Assembly: GCF_022843985.1 (NCBI RefSeq)
Contig: NZ_JALHMP010000014.1
Coordinates: 1 to 64,000 of the forward strand
Length of the DNA: 64,000 nucleotides
Direction of reading: 5' to 3'
From: Phreatobacter sp.
GTDB taxonomy: Bacteria; Pseudomonadota; Alphaproteobacteria; Rhizobiales; Phreatobacteraceae
Below, in pieces: positions 17,777 to 26,817 of the stretch (within the stretch, counting starts at the first letter, position 1; each line of letters begins with the position of its first letter). The notes beneath the pieces are model-generated. The model was given only the letters and a program-made list of their open reading frames with translations, searched no databases and was not told where the DNA came from. A program made the translations under genes and the position numbers.

Positions 17777-18236
17777 GGGCGGGTCTGCGACGCGTGAGGG
17801 ACCTCGAACTACGTCAAAATATCGAGGCGAGACAACGGCTTAAAAGACATGCGCGCAAAATAAGAAGGAGCTTCGGCAGAAGGCCTGCCGTGGAGACTCA
17901 TCTTCCCTTTCGGCACCCGTCGGGAGACGGCCTTCCTCCGCCCTTGCCGGCCCCGCTCGCTCAGTTCCCCGACGGACGGGGCCCGAAAGAGAGAAATTCT
18001 CCTCGGTCCGTGGATCGCCGGCCTGGACAGAGGCCGCGCGAGGGGCCCCCCGCACGCCGACGTCGCCATGGGGCGGAGAGGGGTATGCCCCACAACCCTG
18101 CCTGGAAGGAATTTTCCTCCGCTGGCAGGATAAAAGCGGAAATGCGGATCTTTTTTCTCTTTTCCGCCCAGATCCAGGTTGATCATCAGAGCGCTTTGTC
18201 ATGCTCTTGAAGGCAGAAACGTCATTCGGAGGTCCC
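17777..18236. promoter_or_regulatory. Divergent control region between cys operon and sulfate transporter genes
   Basis: This 460-bp intergenic stretch separates the leftward sulfate-assimilation operon from the rightward sulfate transporter operon and must contain both promoters. It holds an 11-bp palindrome GAGAAATTCTC at 17991-18001. It also holds a nested inverted repeat: CCTGCC (18097-18102) and GGCAGG (18124-18129) flank GGAAGGAATTTTCCTCC (18104-18120). AT-rich runs at 18130-18165 lie nearest the binding-protein gene. Longer open frames across it on either strand look like chance. The regulator is unknown; the Lrp-type gene at 22220 is one candidate. Confidence 0.45.
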
Positions 18237-19298
18237 ATGACACGCCACGTCCCCGCCCTTTCGCGACGCTCTCTCCTGGCCTACGGAGCCGGCGCCGCCG
18301 GCACGGCCGCCCTCATCGCCGGAGCCCGCCCGGTCCGGGCGCAGGCGCCCGTCACGCTCGTCAACGTCTCCTATGATCCGACGCGCGAGCTGTACCGCGT
18401 CATCAATGACGCCTTCGCCCGGCACTGGCGGGAAAAGACCGGCCAGCAAGTGACGATCCGCACCTCCCATGGCGGGTCGGGCCGCCAGGCGCGCTCGGTG
18501 ATCGACGGTCTGGACGCCGACGTGGTGACACTCGCCCTCGCCGGGGATATCGACGCCATCTCGCAGCATTCGCGGCGGCTGCCGGCCGACTGGCAGTCGC
18601 GCCTGCCGAACAACTCCTCGCCCTATACATCGACCATCGTCTTCATCGCCCGCAAGGGCAACCCGAAGGGCGTCAAGGACTGGTCGGACCTCGCGAGGCC
18701 GGGCATCGGCGTGGTCACGCCCAACCCGAAGACGTCGGGGGGAGCGCGCTGGAACTACCTCGCGGCCTGGGCCTACGAGCTCGACCGCACCCAGAACAAC
18801 GAGGAGGCAGCCAAGCGCTTCGTCGAGGCCATCTACCGGAACGTCTCGGTGCTCGACACCGGCGCTCGCGGCTCGCTCACCACCTTCGCCCAGCGGAATG
18901 TCGGCGACGTCTTCATCTCCTGGGAGAACGAGGCGCACCTGGCGCTGAAGGAGTTCGGCGAAGACAAGTTCGAGATCGTCTTCCCGTCCCTCTCGATCCT
19001 CGCTGAGCCGCCGGTGGCCATCGTCGACCAGGTGGTCGACAGGCGCGGCACCCGGGCCGTCGCCCAGGCCTATCTCGACTTCCTCTACACGCCTGAAGCG
19101 CAGAAGATCATCGCGCAGAATTTCTACCGCCCGAACCGGCCAGAACATGCGGACAAGGCCGATCTCGCGCGATTCCCGCAGATCCGGCTGGTGACGATCG
19201 ACGGCGTGTTCGGCGGCTGGACCAAAGCCCAGACCGTTCATTTCTCCGACGGCGGCGTGTTCGACCAGATCCATCGTCCGGGCGCGGCCAGCCGATGA
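18237..19298 (+). CDS. Sulfate/thiosulfate ABC transporter substrate-binding protein
   Basis: A 353-aa periplasmic protein binding sulfate or thiosulfate. GGAGG sits four bases before the ATG at 18237, and an in-frame ATG 12 codons upstream has no comparable site. The N-terminus has a twin-arginine-like signal ([29 protein letters not shown]). Mature blocks include [23 protein letters not shown]-like [27 protein letters not shown] and [24 protein letters not shown], all typical of the Sbp/CysP family. The stop overlaps the start of cysT by four bases. Confidence 0.95.
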   Translation: MTRHVPALSRRSLLAYGAGAAGTAALIAGARPVRAQAPVTLVNVSYDPTRELYRVINDAFARHWREKTGQQVTIRTSHGGSGRQARSVIDGLDADVVTLALAGDIDAISQHSRRLPADWQSRLPNNSSPYTSTIVFIARKGNPKGVKDWSDLARPGIGVVTPNPKTSGGARWNYLAAWAYELDRTQNNEEAAKRFVEAIYRNVSVLDTGARGSLTTFAQRNVGDVFISWENEAHLALKEFGEDKFEIVFPSLSILAEPPVAIVDQVVDRRGTRAVAQAYLDFLYTPEAQKIIAQNFYRPNRPEHADKADLARFPQIRLVTIDGVFGGWTKAQTVHFSDGGVFDQIHRPGAASR

Positions 19299-20158
19299 CC
19301 GCACTCGCTCTCCCCACGCGGGAGTGGCTGAGACCGAAGCCGAGCGCCCTGCCCGGTTTCGGCCTGACGCTCGGTTTCGCCCTCTCCTATCTCGCCCTCA
19401 TCGTGCTCATCCCGCTGGCGGTCCTTGTCTGGCGGGCCTCGGGGCTCGGCCTGTCGGGCCTGTGGACCGTGGCGACGACGCCGCGCGTGCGGGCAGCCCT
19501 CGAGACCAGCTTCTACCTGTCCTTCGCCGCGGCGCTGGTGAACGCCTTCTTCGGCCTGGTGATCGCCTGGATCCTCACCCGCTATCGCTTTCCCGGGCGG
19601 ACCGTCCTGGATGCCATGGTGGATCTGCCCTTCGCGCTGCCGACCGCCGTCGCCGGCATCGCGCTGGCGGCGATCTATGCGAGCAACGGCTGGGTGGGCT
19701 CCATCGTCGAGGCCGTCACCGGTCTGAAGATCGCCTTCACCCCGCGCGGCATCTTCGTCGCCCTGGTCTTCATCGGCCTGCCCTTCGTCGTCCGGACGGT
19801 CCAGCCGGTCCTCATGGACCTCGACCGGGAGGTTGAGGAGGCCTCGGCGACCCTCGGCGCCAGCCGGCTGCAGACGGTGCTGCGCGTCATCCTCCCGGCG
19901 CTGGTCCCGGCGGTTCTCACGGGCTTTGCCCTCGCCTTCGCCCGGGCTGTCGGCGAGTACGGGTCCGTCATCTTCATCGCCGGCAACATGCCGTTCATCT
20001 CGGAGATCGCTCCGCTGCTCATCATCGTGCAACTGGAGGAGTTCAACTACACCGGCGCCACCGCCATCGCGACGGTGATGCTGTCGATCTCCTTCCTGTC
20101 CCTGCTCGCCATCAATCTCATCCAGAGCTGGAGCCGGCGGAGGTTCGGGGATGTCTGA
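19295..20158 (+). CDS. cysT: Sulfate ABC transporter permease CysT
   Basis: A 287-aa inner-membrane permease with about six spans. [21 protein letters not shown] at the start, [33 protein letters not shown] in the middle and the EAA-loop sequence [30 protein letters not shown] identify CysT/CysU. It pairs with CysW to form the channel. It starts four bases inside the binding-protein gene and overlaps cysW by eight bases. Confidence 0.95.
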   Translation: MTALALPTREWLRPKPSALPGFGLTLGFALSYLALIVLIPLAVLVWRASGLGLSGLWTVATTPRVRAALETSFYLSFAAALVNAFFGLVIAWILTRYRFPGRTVLDAMVDLPFALPTAVAGIALAAIYASNGWVGSIVEAVTGLKIAFTPRGIFVALVFIGLPFVVRTVQPVLMDLDREVEEASATLGASRLQTVLRVILPALVPAVLTGFALAFARAVGEYGSVIFIAGNMPFISEIAPLLIIVQLEEFNYTGATAIATVMLSISFLSLLAINLIQSWSRRRFGDV

Positions 20159-21014
20159 AGTCCGCAACCCGACCGCCGCCTCGGCACTTTCAGAGCCCCG
20201 CTGGGTCCGCTTGTCGCTGATCCTGATAGGCCTCGCCTACCTTTCCCTCGTCGTGCTGCTGCCTCTCGCCGCGATCTTCACCGAGGCTCTCCGCAAGGGC
20301 GTCGGCGCGCTCCACGAGGTCTTCGCGGACGAGGCCACCTATTCCGCCATCATGCTGACGCTGACGGTGGCCGCCATCACGGTTCCGCTGAACCTGGTCT
20401 TCGGCGTGGCCGCGGCCTGGGCCATCGCCAAGTTCGAATTCCCCGGCAAGAGCCTGCTGATCACCTTCATCGACCTGCCCTTCTCGGTCTCGCCGGTGGT
20501 CTCCGGGCTGATCTTCGTCCTGCTGTTCGGCGCCCAAGGCCTGTTCGGGCCCTGGCTCGCGGCCAACGACATCAAGATCATCTTCGCTCTGCCGGGGATC
20601 GTGCTGGCGACGACCTTCGTGACGCTGCCCTTCATCGCCCGCGAGCTCATTCCGCTGATGCAGGAACAGGGCACGGCCGAGGAAGAGGCGGCCATGACGC
20701 TCGGCGCCTCCGGCCTCAGGGCCTTTCTGACCGTGACCCTGCCGAACATCCGCTGGGCGCTGCTCTACGGGGTCCTCCTCTGCAACGCTCGCGCCATGGG
20801 CGAATTCGGTGCCGTCGCCGTCGTGTCCGGCCATATCCGTGGTCAGACGAACACCATGCCGCTCCACGTGGAGATCCTCTACAATGAGTACAATTTCGTT
20901 GGCGCCTTCGCGGTTGCCGCCCTCCTCGCCCTCCTCGCCCTGGTCACACTCGGTGCCAAATCCCTCCTCGAATGGCGATACGGCGACGCGCTCGCCGGCA
21001 AGAGCCGACACTGA
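20151..21014 (+). CDS. cysW: Sulfate ABC transporter permease CysW
   Basis: A 287-aa inner-membrane permease. [70 protein letters not shown] (EAA loop) and [36 protein letters not shown] match CysW closely. It follows cysT with an eight-base overlap and precedes cysA by ten bases, so the transporter is a single operon. Confidence 0.95.
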   Translation: MSEVRNPTAASALSEPRWVRLSLILIGLAYLSLVVLLPLAAIFTEALRKGVGALHEVFADEATYSAIMLTLTVAAITVPLNLVFGVAAAWAIAKFEFPGKSLLITFIDLPFSVSPVVSGLIFVLLFGAQGLFGPWLAANDIKIIFALPGIVLATTFVTLPFIARELIPLMQEQGTAEEEAAMTLGASGLRAFLTVTLPNIRWALLYGVLLCNARAMGEFGAVAVVSGHIRGQTNTMPLHVEILYNEYNFVGAFAVAALLALLALVTLGAKSLLEWRYGDALAGKSRH

Positions 21015-21024
21015 GGCCGCCGGG

Positions 21025-22068
21025 GTGACGGGCATCGCCGTCCGCGGCGTCGCCAAGGATTTCGCCGGGACGCGCGCGCTCGACGGCATCGATCTCGACA
21101 TCAGGCCGGGCGAGCTTCTCGCGCTGCTGGGGCCATCGGGCTCCGGCAAGACGACGCTGCTGCGCTCCATCGCCGGCCTCGAACCGCTCACGGCGGGCAC
21201 CATCCATTTCGGCGGCGAGGACGCGACGGGCCTGCGGGTGCAGGATCGCAAGGCCGGCTTCGTCTTCCAGCACTACGCCCTGTTCCGCCACATGACGGTG
21301 GCGGAGAACATCGCCTATGGCCTGACGGTACGGCCGCGCGCCGAGCGCCCGGCGCGGCACGAGATTCTCCGCCGTGTCGAGGACCTGCTCGACCTCGTGC
21401 AGTTGCCGGGAATCGGCAAACGCTTTCCTGGCCAGCTTTCCGGAGGCCAGCGCCAGCGCGTAGCCCTGGCTCGCGCCCTTGCCGTCGAACCGCGCGTGCT
21501 GCTCCTCGACGAGCCGTTCGGCGCGCTCGACGCACAGGTCCGTAAGGATCTCCGGCGCTGGCTGCGCGACATTCACCAGCGCACCGGCCATACGACGGTC
21601 TTCGTCACCCACGACCAGGAAGAGGCGGTGGAACTCGCTGATCGCGTCGCCATCCTCAACCGCGGGCGAGTGGAGCAGGTCGGCTCGCCGGACGAGGTCC
21701 TCGACCATCCGGCCAATGCCTTCGTCGCCGGCTTCGTCGGCCAGGCCGTGCGGCTCGACGTGACGGTTGCCGAAGGCCGGGTCCGGGCCGACGCGATCGA
21801 GCTCGGTGCAGCGCCCGCCGGCATTCCCGACGGCGCGGCATCGCTGTTTCTCCGGACGGGCGATATCGCGGTGGTGCGCAGCGGGGGGACGACCTCCGGA
21901 GTGGTGACGGCGATCACCCGCTCGGCGGCGAGCCGCCGGCTGGAGATCCGGCTGTCGGACGATCTGCCCGCCGTGGAGGCGGAGGTCAGCCTCGACCAAC
22001 AGGTGGCGCGCGGCGAGCGGGTGGCGCTGACGATCCGCGCCGACAGGCTGTTCCCGGCGACGCGCTGA
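21025..22068 (+). CDS. cysA: Sulfate ABC transporter ATP-binding protein CysA
   Basis: A 347-aa ATPase powering sulfate import. Walker [11 protein letters not shown]-loop [22 protein letters not shown], signature [16 protein letters not shown], Walker [13 protein letters not shown] and H-loop FVTHDQEEA are all present, followed by a C-terminal regulatory TOBE-type domain. A GTG at 21025 ([13 protein letters not shown]) is chosen as start because the family similarity begins there and no in-frame ATG exists between the cysW coding part and it. The longer open frame upstream lies in cysW and is not real. Confidence 0.92.
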   Translation: MTGIAVRGVAKDFAGTRALDGIDLDIRPGELLALLGPSGSGKTTLLRSIAGLEPLTAGTIHFGGEDATGLRVQDRKAGFVFQHYALFRHMTVAENIAYGLTVRPRAERPARHEILRRVEDLLDLVQLPGIGKRFPGQLSGGQRQRVALARALAVEPRVLLLDEPFGALDAQVRKDLRRWLRDIHQRTGHTTVFVTHDQEEAVELADRVAILNRGRVEQVGSPDEVLDHPANAFVAGFVGQAVRLDVTVAEGRVRADAIELGAAPAGIPDGAASLFLRTGDIAVVRSGGTTSGVVTAITRSAASRRLEIRLSDDLPAVEAEVSLDQQVARGERVALTIRADRLFPATR

Positions 22069-22219
22069 GGCGCAGGGAACGCCCTCCCATACGGGCCATG
22101 CGACAGAGACGAACGTCACTCTCGCGGCCTATTTTTTGTTGTTTCATTCCATTTACGTAGATCGTCGCCCGGTGGAAGATAAAAATATTCTCCTCACGAT
22201 CGCCGGGCCTTTTCACCTC

Positions 22220-22708
22220 ATGGACGCCATCGACCGCAAGATCCTGACCATCCTTCAGGAGGACGTCAGCATCTCCATCGCCGAACTTGCCTCGCGGGTG
22301 CACCTGTCGCAGACGCCCTGCTGGAAGCGCATCCAGAAGCTTGAGACCAGCGGCGTCATCCAGAAGCGGGTTGCCCTCGTCGCGCCGGAGAAGATCGGCC
22401 TCGGCCTCACCGTCTTCGTTTCGATCGAGACCGCCGACCATTCCCGCGACTGGCTCGCGCAGTTCGCCGATACCGTGTCGGCGATGCCGGAGGTCATGGA
22501 ATTCTACCGGATGGCCGGCGACGTCGACTACATGCTGCGCGTCGTCGTCGCCGACATGGCCGCCTACGACACCTTCTACAAGCGACTGATCGACAAAGTG
22601 CCGCTGAAGAACGTGACCTCTCGCTTCGCCATGGAACGCATCAAAGCGACGACGGCCTATGCCGTGCCCCCCGCGCCGCGACGGGACGGGTTGGCAGCCG
22701 GGGCCTGA
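22220..22708 (+). CDS. Lrp/AsnC-family transcriptional regulator
   Basis: A 162-aa regulator with an N-terminal winged helix-turn-helix (MDAIDRKILTILQEDVSISIAELASRVHLSQTPCWKRIQKLE) and a C-terminal RAM/AsnC domain (VFVSIETADHSRDWLAQFADTVSAMPEVMEFYRMAGDVDYMLRVVV). Such proteins form oligomers and respond to amino acids. It follows cysA by 151 bp, and the SLVAPEKIGLG-type linker is normal. An in-frame ATG 28 codons upstream is less likely, since the family starts at MDAIDRKIL. Its position suggests control of the surrounding sulfur genes, which is inference. The short Gly/Ala tail is unremarkable. Confidence 0.93.
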   Translation: MDAIDRKILTILQEDVSISIAELASRVHLSQTPCWKRIQKLETSGVIQKRVALVAPEKIGLGLTVFVSIETADHSRDWLAQFADTVSAMPEVMEFYRMAGDVDYMLRVVVADMAAYDTFYKRLIDKVPLKNVTSRFAMERIKATTAYAVPPAPRRDGLAAGA

Positions 22709-23012
22709 CACGTCCTGAAGGGCCAATCACCCGTGAAGAGCGGCCCGCAAACCCTCGAACGAGACTTCTCCGAGGCGAAGCCACAAGGAGTGGATCCTTC
22801 TCCACAGCGGATCGCCGACAGGGTCGATTTTTCTTTCTTTTCCAGCCTCTTGCCAATGTACGCCACCGCCTTTCCTAAGGGAGCGCCATGTGGCGGTTCT
22901 CGCCCCATCGCATCCCTCTACCGGCGTGCATGCCGCTCGCTCGCCGCGCTGCCTGACCACTGTCCCTGCGGTGGCCACCACCTCTGTTCGGCCCTGATGG
23001 AGTCCCGTCCCC
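22709..23012. other. Intergenic stretch between the Lrp gene and the sulfur-oxidation genes
   Basis: These 304 bases hold no supported gene. A weak hairpin (GTGGA at 22788-22792 and TCCAC at 22799-22803) is followed by a T-rich run at 22826-22840, which could act as a terminator for the Lrp gene. A 22-codon frame starting at 22888 has an AAGGGAG site but no recognisable product. The promoter of the cytochrome gene must lie here; no clear -35/-10 pair was picked out. Confidence 0.35.
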
Positions 23013-23324
23013 ATGACCGTCCCCGTCCCCTTCCTGCTCGGCGCCGCCGCCCTGACGCTCTCGACGGCAATGCAATCTCCGGCCCGCGCGCAATCGGCTC
23101 CCGCACCGCAGATCGCCCTGTCCTGCGCCGGTTGCCACGGGGTGGGCGGTGCCGGTGAGGGATCCGTGCCGCGGATCGCCGGCTATGACCGTCAGGCCTT
23201 CGTCGACAACTGGTCCGCCTTCCGCGCGAATGCGCGACCAGCGACGATCATGAACCGCATTGCGCGGGGCTACACGGACGCCGAGGTGGCACAGCTCGCC
23301 ACCTATTTCGCATCCCTGCGCTGA
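23013..23324 (+). CDS. Small c-type cytochrome, FccA-like subunit of flavocytochrome c sulfide dehydrogenase
   Basis: A 103-aa exported cytochrome with a signal peptide (MTVPVPFLLGAAALTLSTAM to PARAQS) and one heme motif, CAGCH, followed by GVGGAGEGSVPRIAGYD. The distal ligand is probably the methionine of ATIMNRIARGYTDAEV. It is followed 12 bp later by the FAD subunit, the standard fccAB pairing in which electrons from sulfide oxidation pass from the flavin to this heme. Single-heme subunits are shorter than the diheme FccA of some phototrophs. Confidence 0.85.
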   Translation: MTVPVPFLLGAAALTLSTAMQSPARAQSAPAPQIALSCAGCHGVGGAGEGSVPRIAGYDRQAFVDNWSAFRANARPATIMNRIARGYTDAEVAQLATYFASLR

Positions 23325-23336
23325 GGAGAACGCGTG

Positions 23337-24629
23337 ATGACCCGACTAACTCGCCGCGCCTTCGGCCTCTCGGCCGCCTCCGCCGGCCTCGCCTTTGCCG
23401 CACCCGCAACACTCTCGGCGCAGACGCAAGCGCGGCTGGTGATCATCGGCGGCGGTTTCGGTGGCGCATCGGCCGCACGCTACGCCCGCATCGCATTTCC
23501 GAACGTCGCGGTGACGCTCATCGAACCCAAGACCAGCTTCGTTACCTGCCCCTATGGCAACCTGCTGCTGGCCGGCGAGCGCACGCTGCCGCAGATCACG
23601 CATTCCTATGACGGTCTGAAGGCGCGCGGCGTCAACGTGGTCCACGACTGGGCGGATGGCATCGACGCGACCGCCAAGACGGTCCGGCTGCGCGGCCGGG
23701 CGACGGTCGCCTACGACAAGCTCATCCTGTCGCCGGGCATCGCCATCCGCTGGAACGCGATCGAAGGTTATACCGAGGCCGCCGCCGAGGCTCTCCCCCA
23801 TGCTTGGATTCCCGGCGCTGGCGAGCAAACGACCCTGCTGCGCCGTCAGCTCGAGGCCCTGCCCGACGGCGGCGTCGTGGGCTTCGCCATTCCGCCGAAC
23901 CCGTTCCGTTGCCCGCCCGGGCCCTATGAGCGGATCAGCCTGGTGGCGAGCTATCTCAAGCGGCATAAACCGCGCGCGAAGATCCTGGCGCTCGACGCCA
24001 AGGACGCCTTCTCCAAACAGGGCCTCTTCCAGGACGCCTGGAACGAGCTCTATCCCGGCCTGATCGAATGGGTACCGCTCAACAAGGACGGCAAGGTCAC
24101 CCGGGTAGACGCCCAGGCGAAGATTTTCGAGACCGAACTCGGCACGCGCCACCGCGTCGATGTCGGCAACGTCATCCCGCCGCAGTCGGCGGCGAAGATC
24201 GCCATCGACGCGGGACTGACGAACGAGACCGGCTGGGTGCCGGTCAACCCGCGGACCTTCGAGGCGACCCGGGCCCGCGACATCCACGTCATCGGCGACG
24301 CCAATGTCGGCCAGGTCATGCCCAAGTCGGGCTATATCGCCAATTCGACGTCCAAGGTGGCGGTGGCGGCGGCCGTCGCGGCTCTGGAAGGACGGCCCGC
24401 GCCAGAGCCGACCGTCTATTTCAACACCTGCTACAGCCACGTCGGACCGGAATACGGCATCTCTGTCGTTGGTGTGTTCCGCCCGAGCGAGAACGGCTTC
24501 GTCGAGACGCCGAACTCGGGAGGCGTCTCGCCGCGTGGTCCTCTCGCCGAGCAGCGCGAGCAGCGCCGGCTCGAGGCGCTCCATGCCGACGCCTGGTACG
24601 GCGCCATCACCCGGGACGCCTTCTCGTGA
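23337..24629 (+). CDS. fccB: Flavocytochrome c sulfide dehydrogenase flavoprotein subunit (FccB/SoxF-like)
   Basis: A 430-aa FAD enzyme oxidising sulfide in the periplasm. It begins with a Tat-like signal (MTRLTRRAFGLSAASAGLAFAAPATLSAQ) and the dinucleotide motif VIIGGGFGGASAARYAR. The redox cysteines are probably in SFVTCPYGNLLLAG and FRCPPGPYER. The C-terminal FCSD-type domain (YFNTCYSHVGPEYGISVVGVF) is characteristic. GTG ATG at 23334-23339 gives two possible starts after a GAGGAGAA site. Its stop overlaps the GTG start of soxY. Confidence 0.92.
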   Translation: MTRLTRRAFGLSAASAGLAFAAPATLSAQTQARLVIIGGGFGGASAARYARIAFPNVAVTLIEPKTSFVTCPYGNLLLAGERTLPQITHSYDGLKARGVNVVHDWADGIDATAKTVRLRGRATVAYDKLILSPGIAIRWNAIEGYTEAAAEALPHAWIPGAGEQTTLLRRQLEALPDGGVVGFAIPPNPFRCPPGPYERISLVASYLKRHKPRAKILALDAKDAFSKQGLFQDAWNELYPGLIEWVPLNKDGKVTRVDAQAKIFETELGTRHRVDVGNVIPPQSAAKIAIDAGLTNETGWVPVNPRTFEATRARDIHVIGDANVGQVMPKSGYIANSTSKVAVAAAVAALEGRPAPEPTVYFNTCYSHVGPEYGISVVGVFRPSENGFVETPNSGGVSPRGPLAEQREQRRLEALHADAWYGAITRDAFS

Positions 24630-25075
24630 CACCGGCGCTCCTCGACCGGCGGAGCCTCTTCGGCGCCGCATTGACGCTGGTCACACTTCCGGCAGGGGCG
24701 GCCGAGAGCCTGAAGCCCGAGGTGGACGCCGCCATCCGCGAGCAGATCGGCGGCGTTGCCGCGACGGAGGGCGGCATCGCCCTGCGTGCGCCCGAGACGG
24801 CCGAGAACGGCGCCTTCGTACCGGTCACGGTCTCGGTCCATACCGCCATGACCGGCGGCGACCGGTGCCGGGCGATCCACCTCTTCGCGACGAACAATCC
24901 GACGCCGGGCATCGCCAGCTACAGCTTCGGTGCTGGCATCGCGCGCGCCGAGGTGAGCGCCCGGGTGAGGCTCGCCGAGGGCCAGACGCTCCTCGCCTAT
25001 GCAGTGATGGCGGACGGCTCGGTCCGCCGCGCCGCCGCGCGCATCGCCGTCACCACCGGCGGATGCCTGACGTGA
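24626..25075 (+). CDS. soxY: Sulfur-carrier protein SoxY, with variant C-terminus
   Basis: A 149-aa exported protein with a GTG start at 24626 overlapping the fccB stop. The N-terminal LLDRRSLFGAALTLVTLPAG is an atypical but Tat-like signal. The core (AENGAFVPVTVSVHTAMTGGDRCRAIHLFATNNPTPGIASYSFG) is typical of SoxY. Classical SoxY ends in GGCGG with the cysteine carrying the sulfur substrate; here the end is TTGGCLT, so the cysteine is kept but the swinging arm terminus differs. It pairs with SoxZ encoded ten bases downstream. Confidence 0.9.
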   Translation: MTPALLDRRSLFGAALTLVTLPAGAAESLKPEVDAAIREQIGGVAATEGGIALRAPETAENGAFVPVTVSVHTAMTGGDRCRAIHLFATNNPTPGIASYSFGAGIARAEVSARVRLAEGQTLLAYAVMADGSVRRAAARIAVTTGGCLT

Positions 25076-25085
25076 GAGATTTGCC

Positions 25086-25403
25086 ATGACCACCCCGCGC
25101 ATCCGCGTGCCGTCCAGCGTCAAGGCCGGCGAGGCTTTCGAGGTCCGCACCCTCATCGACCACCCGATGGAGACGGGCCTTCGCCAGCAGACCGGGCAGA
25201 CGGGGCCGCGCCGCATGATCACGCGCTTCGAGGCCCATGCGGACGGCGAGCCCCTCTTCGCGGCCGACTTCCGCAACGGGACCTCGGCAAATCCCTACGT
25301 CGCGTTCATCGCCCGCTTCACGAAGACCACGACCGTCACCTTCTTGTGGCAGGAGGAGGACGGCCGCGAGCACCGGGCGAGCCAGAGCATCACTGTCGCC
25401 TGA
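25086..25403 (+). CDS. soxZ: Sulfur-oxidation protein SoxZ
   Basis: A 105-aa protein with the SoxZ immunoglobulin-like pattern: RIRVPSSVKAGEAFEVRTLIDHPMETGLRQ, a segment RRMITRFEAHADGEPLFAADFRNGTSANPYVAFIARF and ending in HRASQSITVA. Its length matches the family. SoxZ binds SoxY to form the carrier on which thiosulfate-derived sulfur is oxidised. An AGAGATTTGCC stretch precedes the ATG. SoxX, SoxA and SoxB are not encoded in this window. Confidence 0.95.
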   Translation: MTTPRIRVPSSVKAGEAFEVRTLIDHPMETGLRQQTGQTGPRRMITRFEAHADGEPLFAADFRNGTSANPYVAFIARFTKTTTVTFLWQEEDGREHRASQSITVA

Positions 25404-25419
25404 GCCGGAGCCGCGGCGC

Positions 25420-26520
25420 TCACATCACCCGCCCCGCGACGCGGTGCACAGCGTTGTTGCAATAGCCCCGCGGATTCCAGGGAGCGTGGTCGATGGGCTG
25501 GGCGTTGCCCGCCACATCCCGCGCCTGTGCCATCAGCGCCACCGGGCCGGGTGGCAGGCGGAGTGTCGCGGAGAACCGGCGCCAGGCGAAGGCCTCCCCG
25601 GCTTCGGCGACCCGGGCCGGCGCCCAGGTGGCGCCGCCGTCGGCTGAGACCCGTACATCAGAGACCGGCGTCGCGCCGCTCCAGGCCCAGCCCTCGACTG
25701 TCAGCGCCTCATCCGGTGACGCGCGGAACCCCGAGGCGGGACGGGTAATCACCGATTTCACCGGCATGTCGGTGATCACCGCGAAGGACGCAAGGTCGAA
25801 CGGTTCCCCCGGGCTCGCCGGCACCACCGGCAGCCTATAGTCGGTGCCGGTCATCTTCTCGCCGTCGTGCTCCCGGTCGCGGATGTCGAGGCGGTCGAGC
25901 CATTTCTGCCAGGCCGATCCCGGATAGCCCGGGACGACGACCCTGAGCGGTCCGCCGTGCAGCCGCGGGAGCGGCGCATCGTTCATCTTGAAGGCAACCA
26001 GCGTCTCGGGGGCTAACGCCTTGGCGATGGGGATGCCGCGCGACAGCGCCGGACGGTCCGGGATCGTGAGGCTGCGGTCGGGGCTGTGATGACCCGTGTA
26101 GACGGCGGAGGGCTTCACGCCGGCGCGCTCCAGCAGGTCCCGCATCCTGACGCCGGTCCAGCGGGCGCATCCCACCGCCCCGTCGCGCCATTGCGCGCCC
26201 GAGACGGGCGGCTCGAGAAAGGCGCGGCCGTTGCCGGCGCATTCCAGCACGGCGGTGATCGTCACGACGGGGAAGGACTGCATGAGTTCCGCCACGCTGA
26301 GCGACAGCGGCCGCTCGACTTCCCCCGTGACGTCGAGGCGCCACCCCTTGGGGTCGGCTGCGGCAGGCATGTCGCCGTTGTTGCGGACGAAGAAGGCCTC
26401 GGCCGGGGTCAGCATCGGATCGAGCGCGTCGGCCGGGGGCTCGCCGTTGACCGCGTCGTCGTCGAGCCAGCGAAGGCGCGTCTTGGCGGCCAGGGCGGTG
26501 TCGGTCGACGAATGCGGCAT
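25420..26520 (-). CDS. Sulfite oxidase-family molybdoenzyme (SoxC/SUOX-like)
   Basis: A 366-aa enzyme of the eukaryotic-type sulfite oxidase fold. The Mo-ligating cysteine is in TAVLECAGNGRAF, with GAVGCARWTGVRMRDLL and RLHGGPLRVVVPGYPGSAWQKWLDRLDI as Mo-pterin domain landmarks. The C-terminal dimerisation domain (VRVSADGGATWAPA, AQARDVAGNAQP) is complete. Unlike SoxC it has no obvious Tat signal at its N-terminus (MPHSSTDTALAAKTRLRWLDDDAVN), so it may be cytoplasmic. It is convergent with soxZ, 16 bp apart, and probably oxidises sulfite to sulfate. A heme domain is absent. Confidence 0.88.
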   Translation of the reverse strand: MPHSSTDTALAAKTRLRWLDDDAVNGEPPADALDPMLTPAEAFFVRNNGDMPAAADPKGWRLDVTGEVERPLSLSVAELMQSFPVVTITAVLECAGNGRAFLEPPVSGAQWRDGAVGCARWTGVRMRDLLERAGVKPSAVYTGHHSPDRSLTIPDRPALSRGIPIAKALAPETLVAFKMNDAPLPRLHGGPLRVVVPGYPGSAWQKWLDRLDIRDREHDGEKMTGTDYRLPVVPASPGEPFDLASFAVITDMPVKSVITRPASGFRASPDEALTVEGWAWSGATPVSDVRVSADGGATWAPARVAEAGEAFAWRRFSATLRLPPGPVALMAQARDVAGNAQPIDHAPWNPRGYCNNAVHRVAGRVM

Positions 26521-26694
26521 GCAGGAGGGGCCTCGGTCGCGGGATTCGGACCGACCCTAGCGGGCGAGGCGCGGCGCGACCAGCGCGGCGGGGCGACCGG
26601 AGGAGTGTCTTTTGTCGCAACCGCCTCTCCGGAGAGGAAGTTTCTCCGTTCCGGCCCTCTCCAGGAACGCCACGACCACGGAGGTACGTTCGCT
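26521..26694. promoter_or_regulatory. Upstream region of the sulfite oxidase gene with palindrome
   Basis: The region between the leftward sulfite oxidase gene and the small ORF at 26695. It contains a perfect 14-bp palindrome CCTCTCCGGAGAGG at 26624-26637, overlapped by GGAGAGGAAGTTTCTCC at 26631-26647. The second sequence resembles those at 18104-18120 in the sulfate region. It is a plausible operator for sulfur genes, but no binding protein is known. Confidence 0.4.
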
Positions 26695-26805
26695 ATGACG
26701 AACGAAAGTCGATGGAAGGCCCAAGGAGTTTGTTGCCAAAAGGCTCATATTCTTCATACCGACCAAGCAGACGATCTCATCGCCTCCACCGACCGTTCTT
26801 TTTAG
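26695..26805 (+). CDS. Short ORF with Cys-Cys pair, possible leader peptide
   Basis: A 36-codon frame, MTNESRWKAQGVCCQKAHIL and then a polar tail ending STDRSF. A GGAGG site lies ten bases before the ATG. The adjacent cysteine codons (TGT TGC) upstream of sulfur-related genes suggest a possible cysteine-sensing leader, but the frame ends before the probable promoter of the met operon at 26818, so it would need its own transcript. No family is recognised, and it may be chance. Confidence 0.25.
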   Translation: MTNESRWKAQGVCCQKAHILHTDQADDLIASTDRSF

Positions 26806-26817
26806 AGGATGCTTTCA

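Noticed and set aside
17809-18210. Open frames across the cys divergent region on both strands
   Set aside because: Composition is unlike the neighbours, there are no motifs, and they overlap each other and the likely promoters.
22888-22956. 22-codon frame with an AAGGGAG site before the cytochrome gene
   Set aside because: No conserved features; one Cys only. Mentioned in the intergenic entry but not called as a gene.
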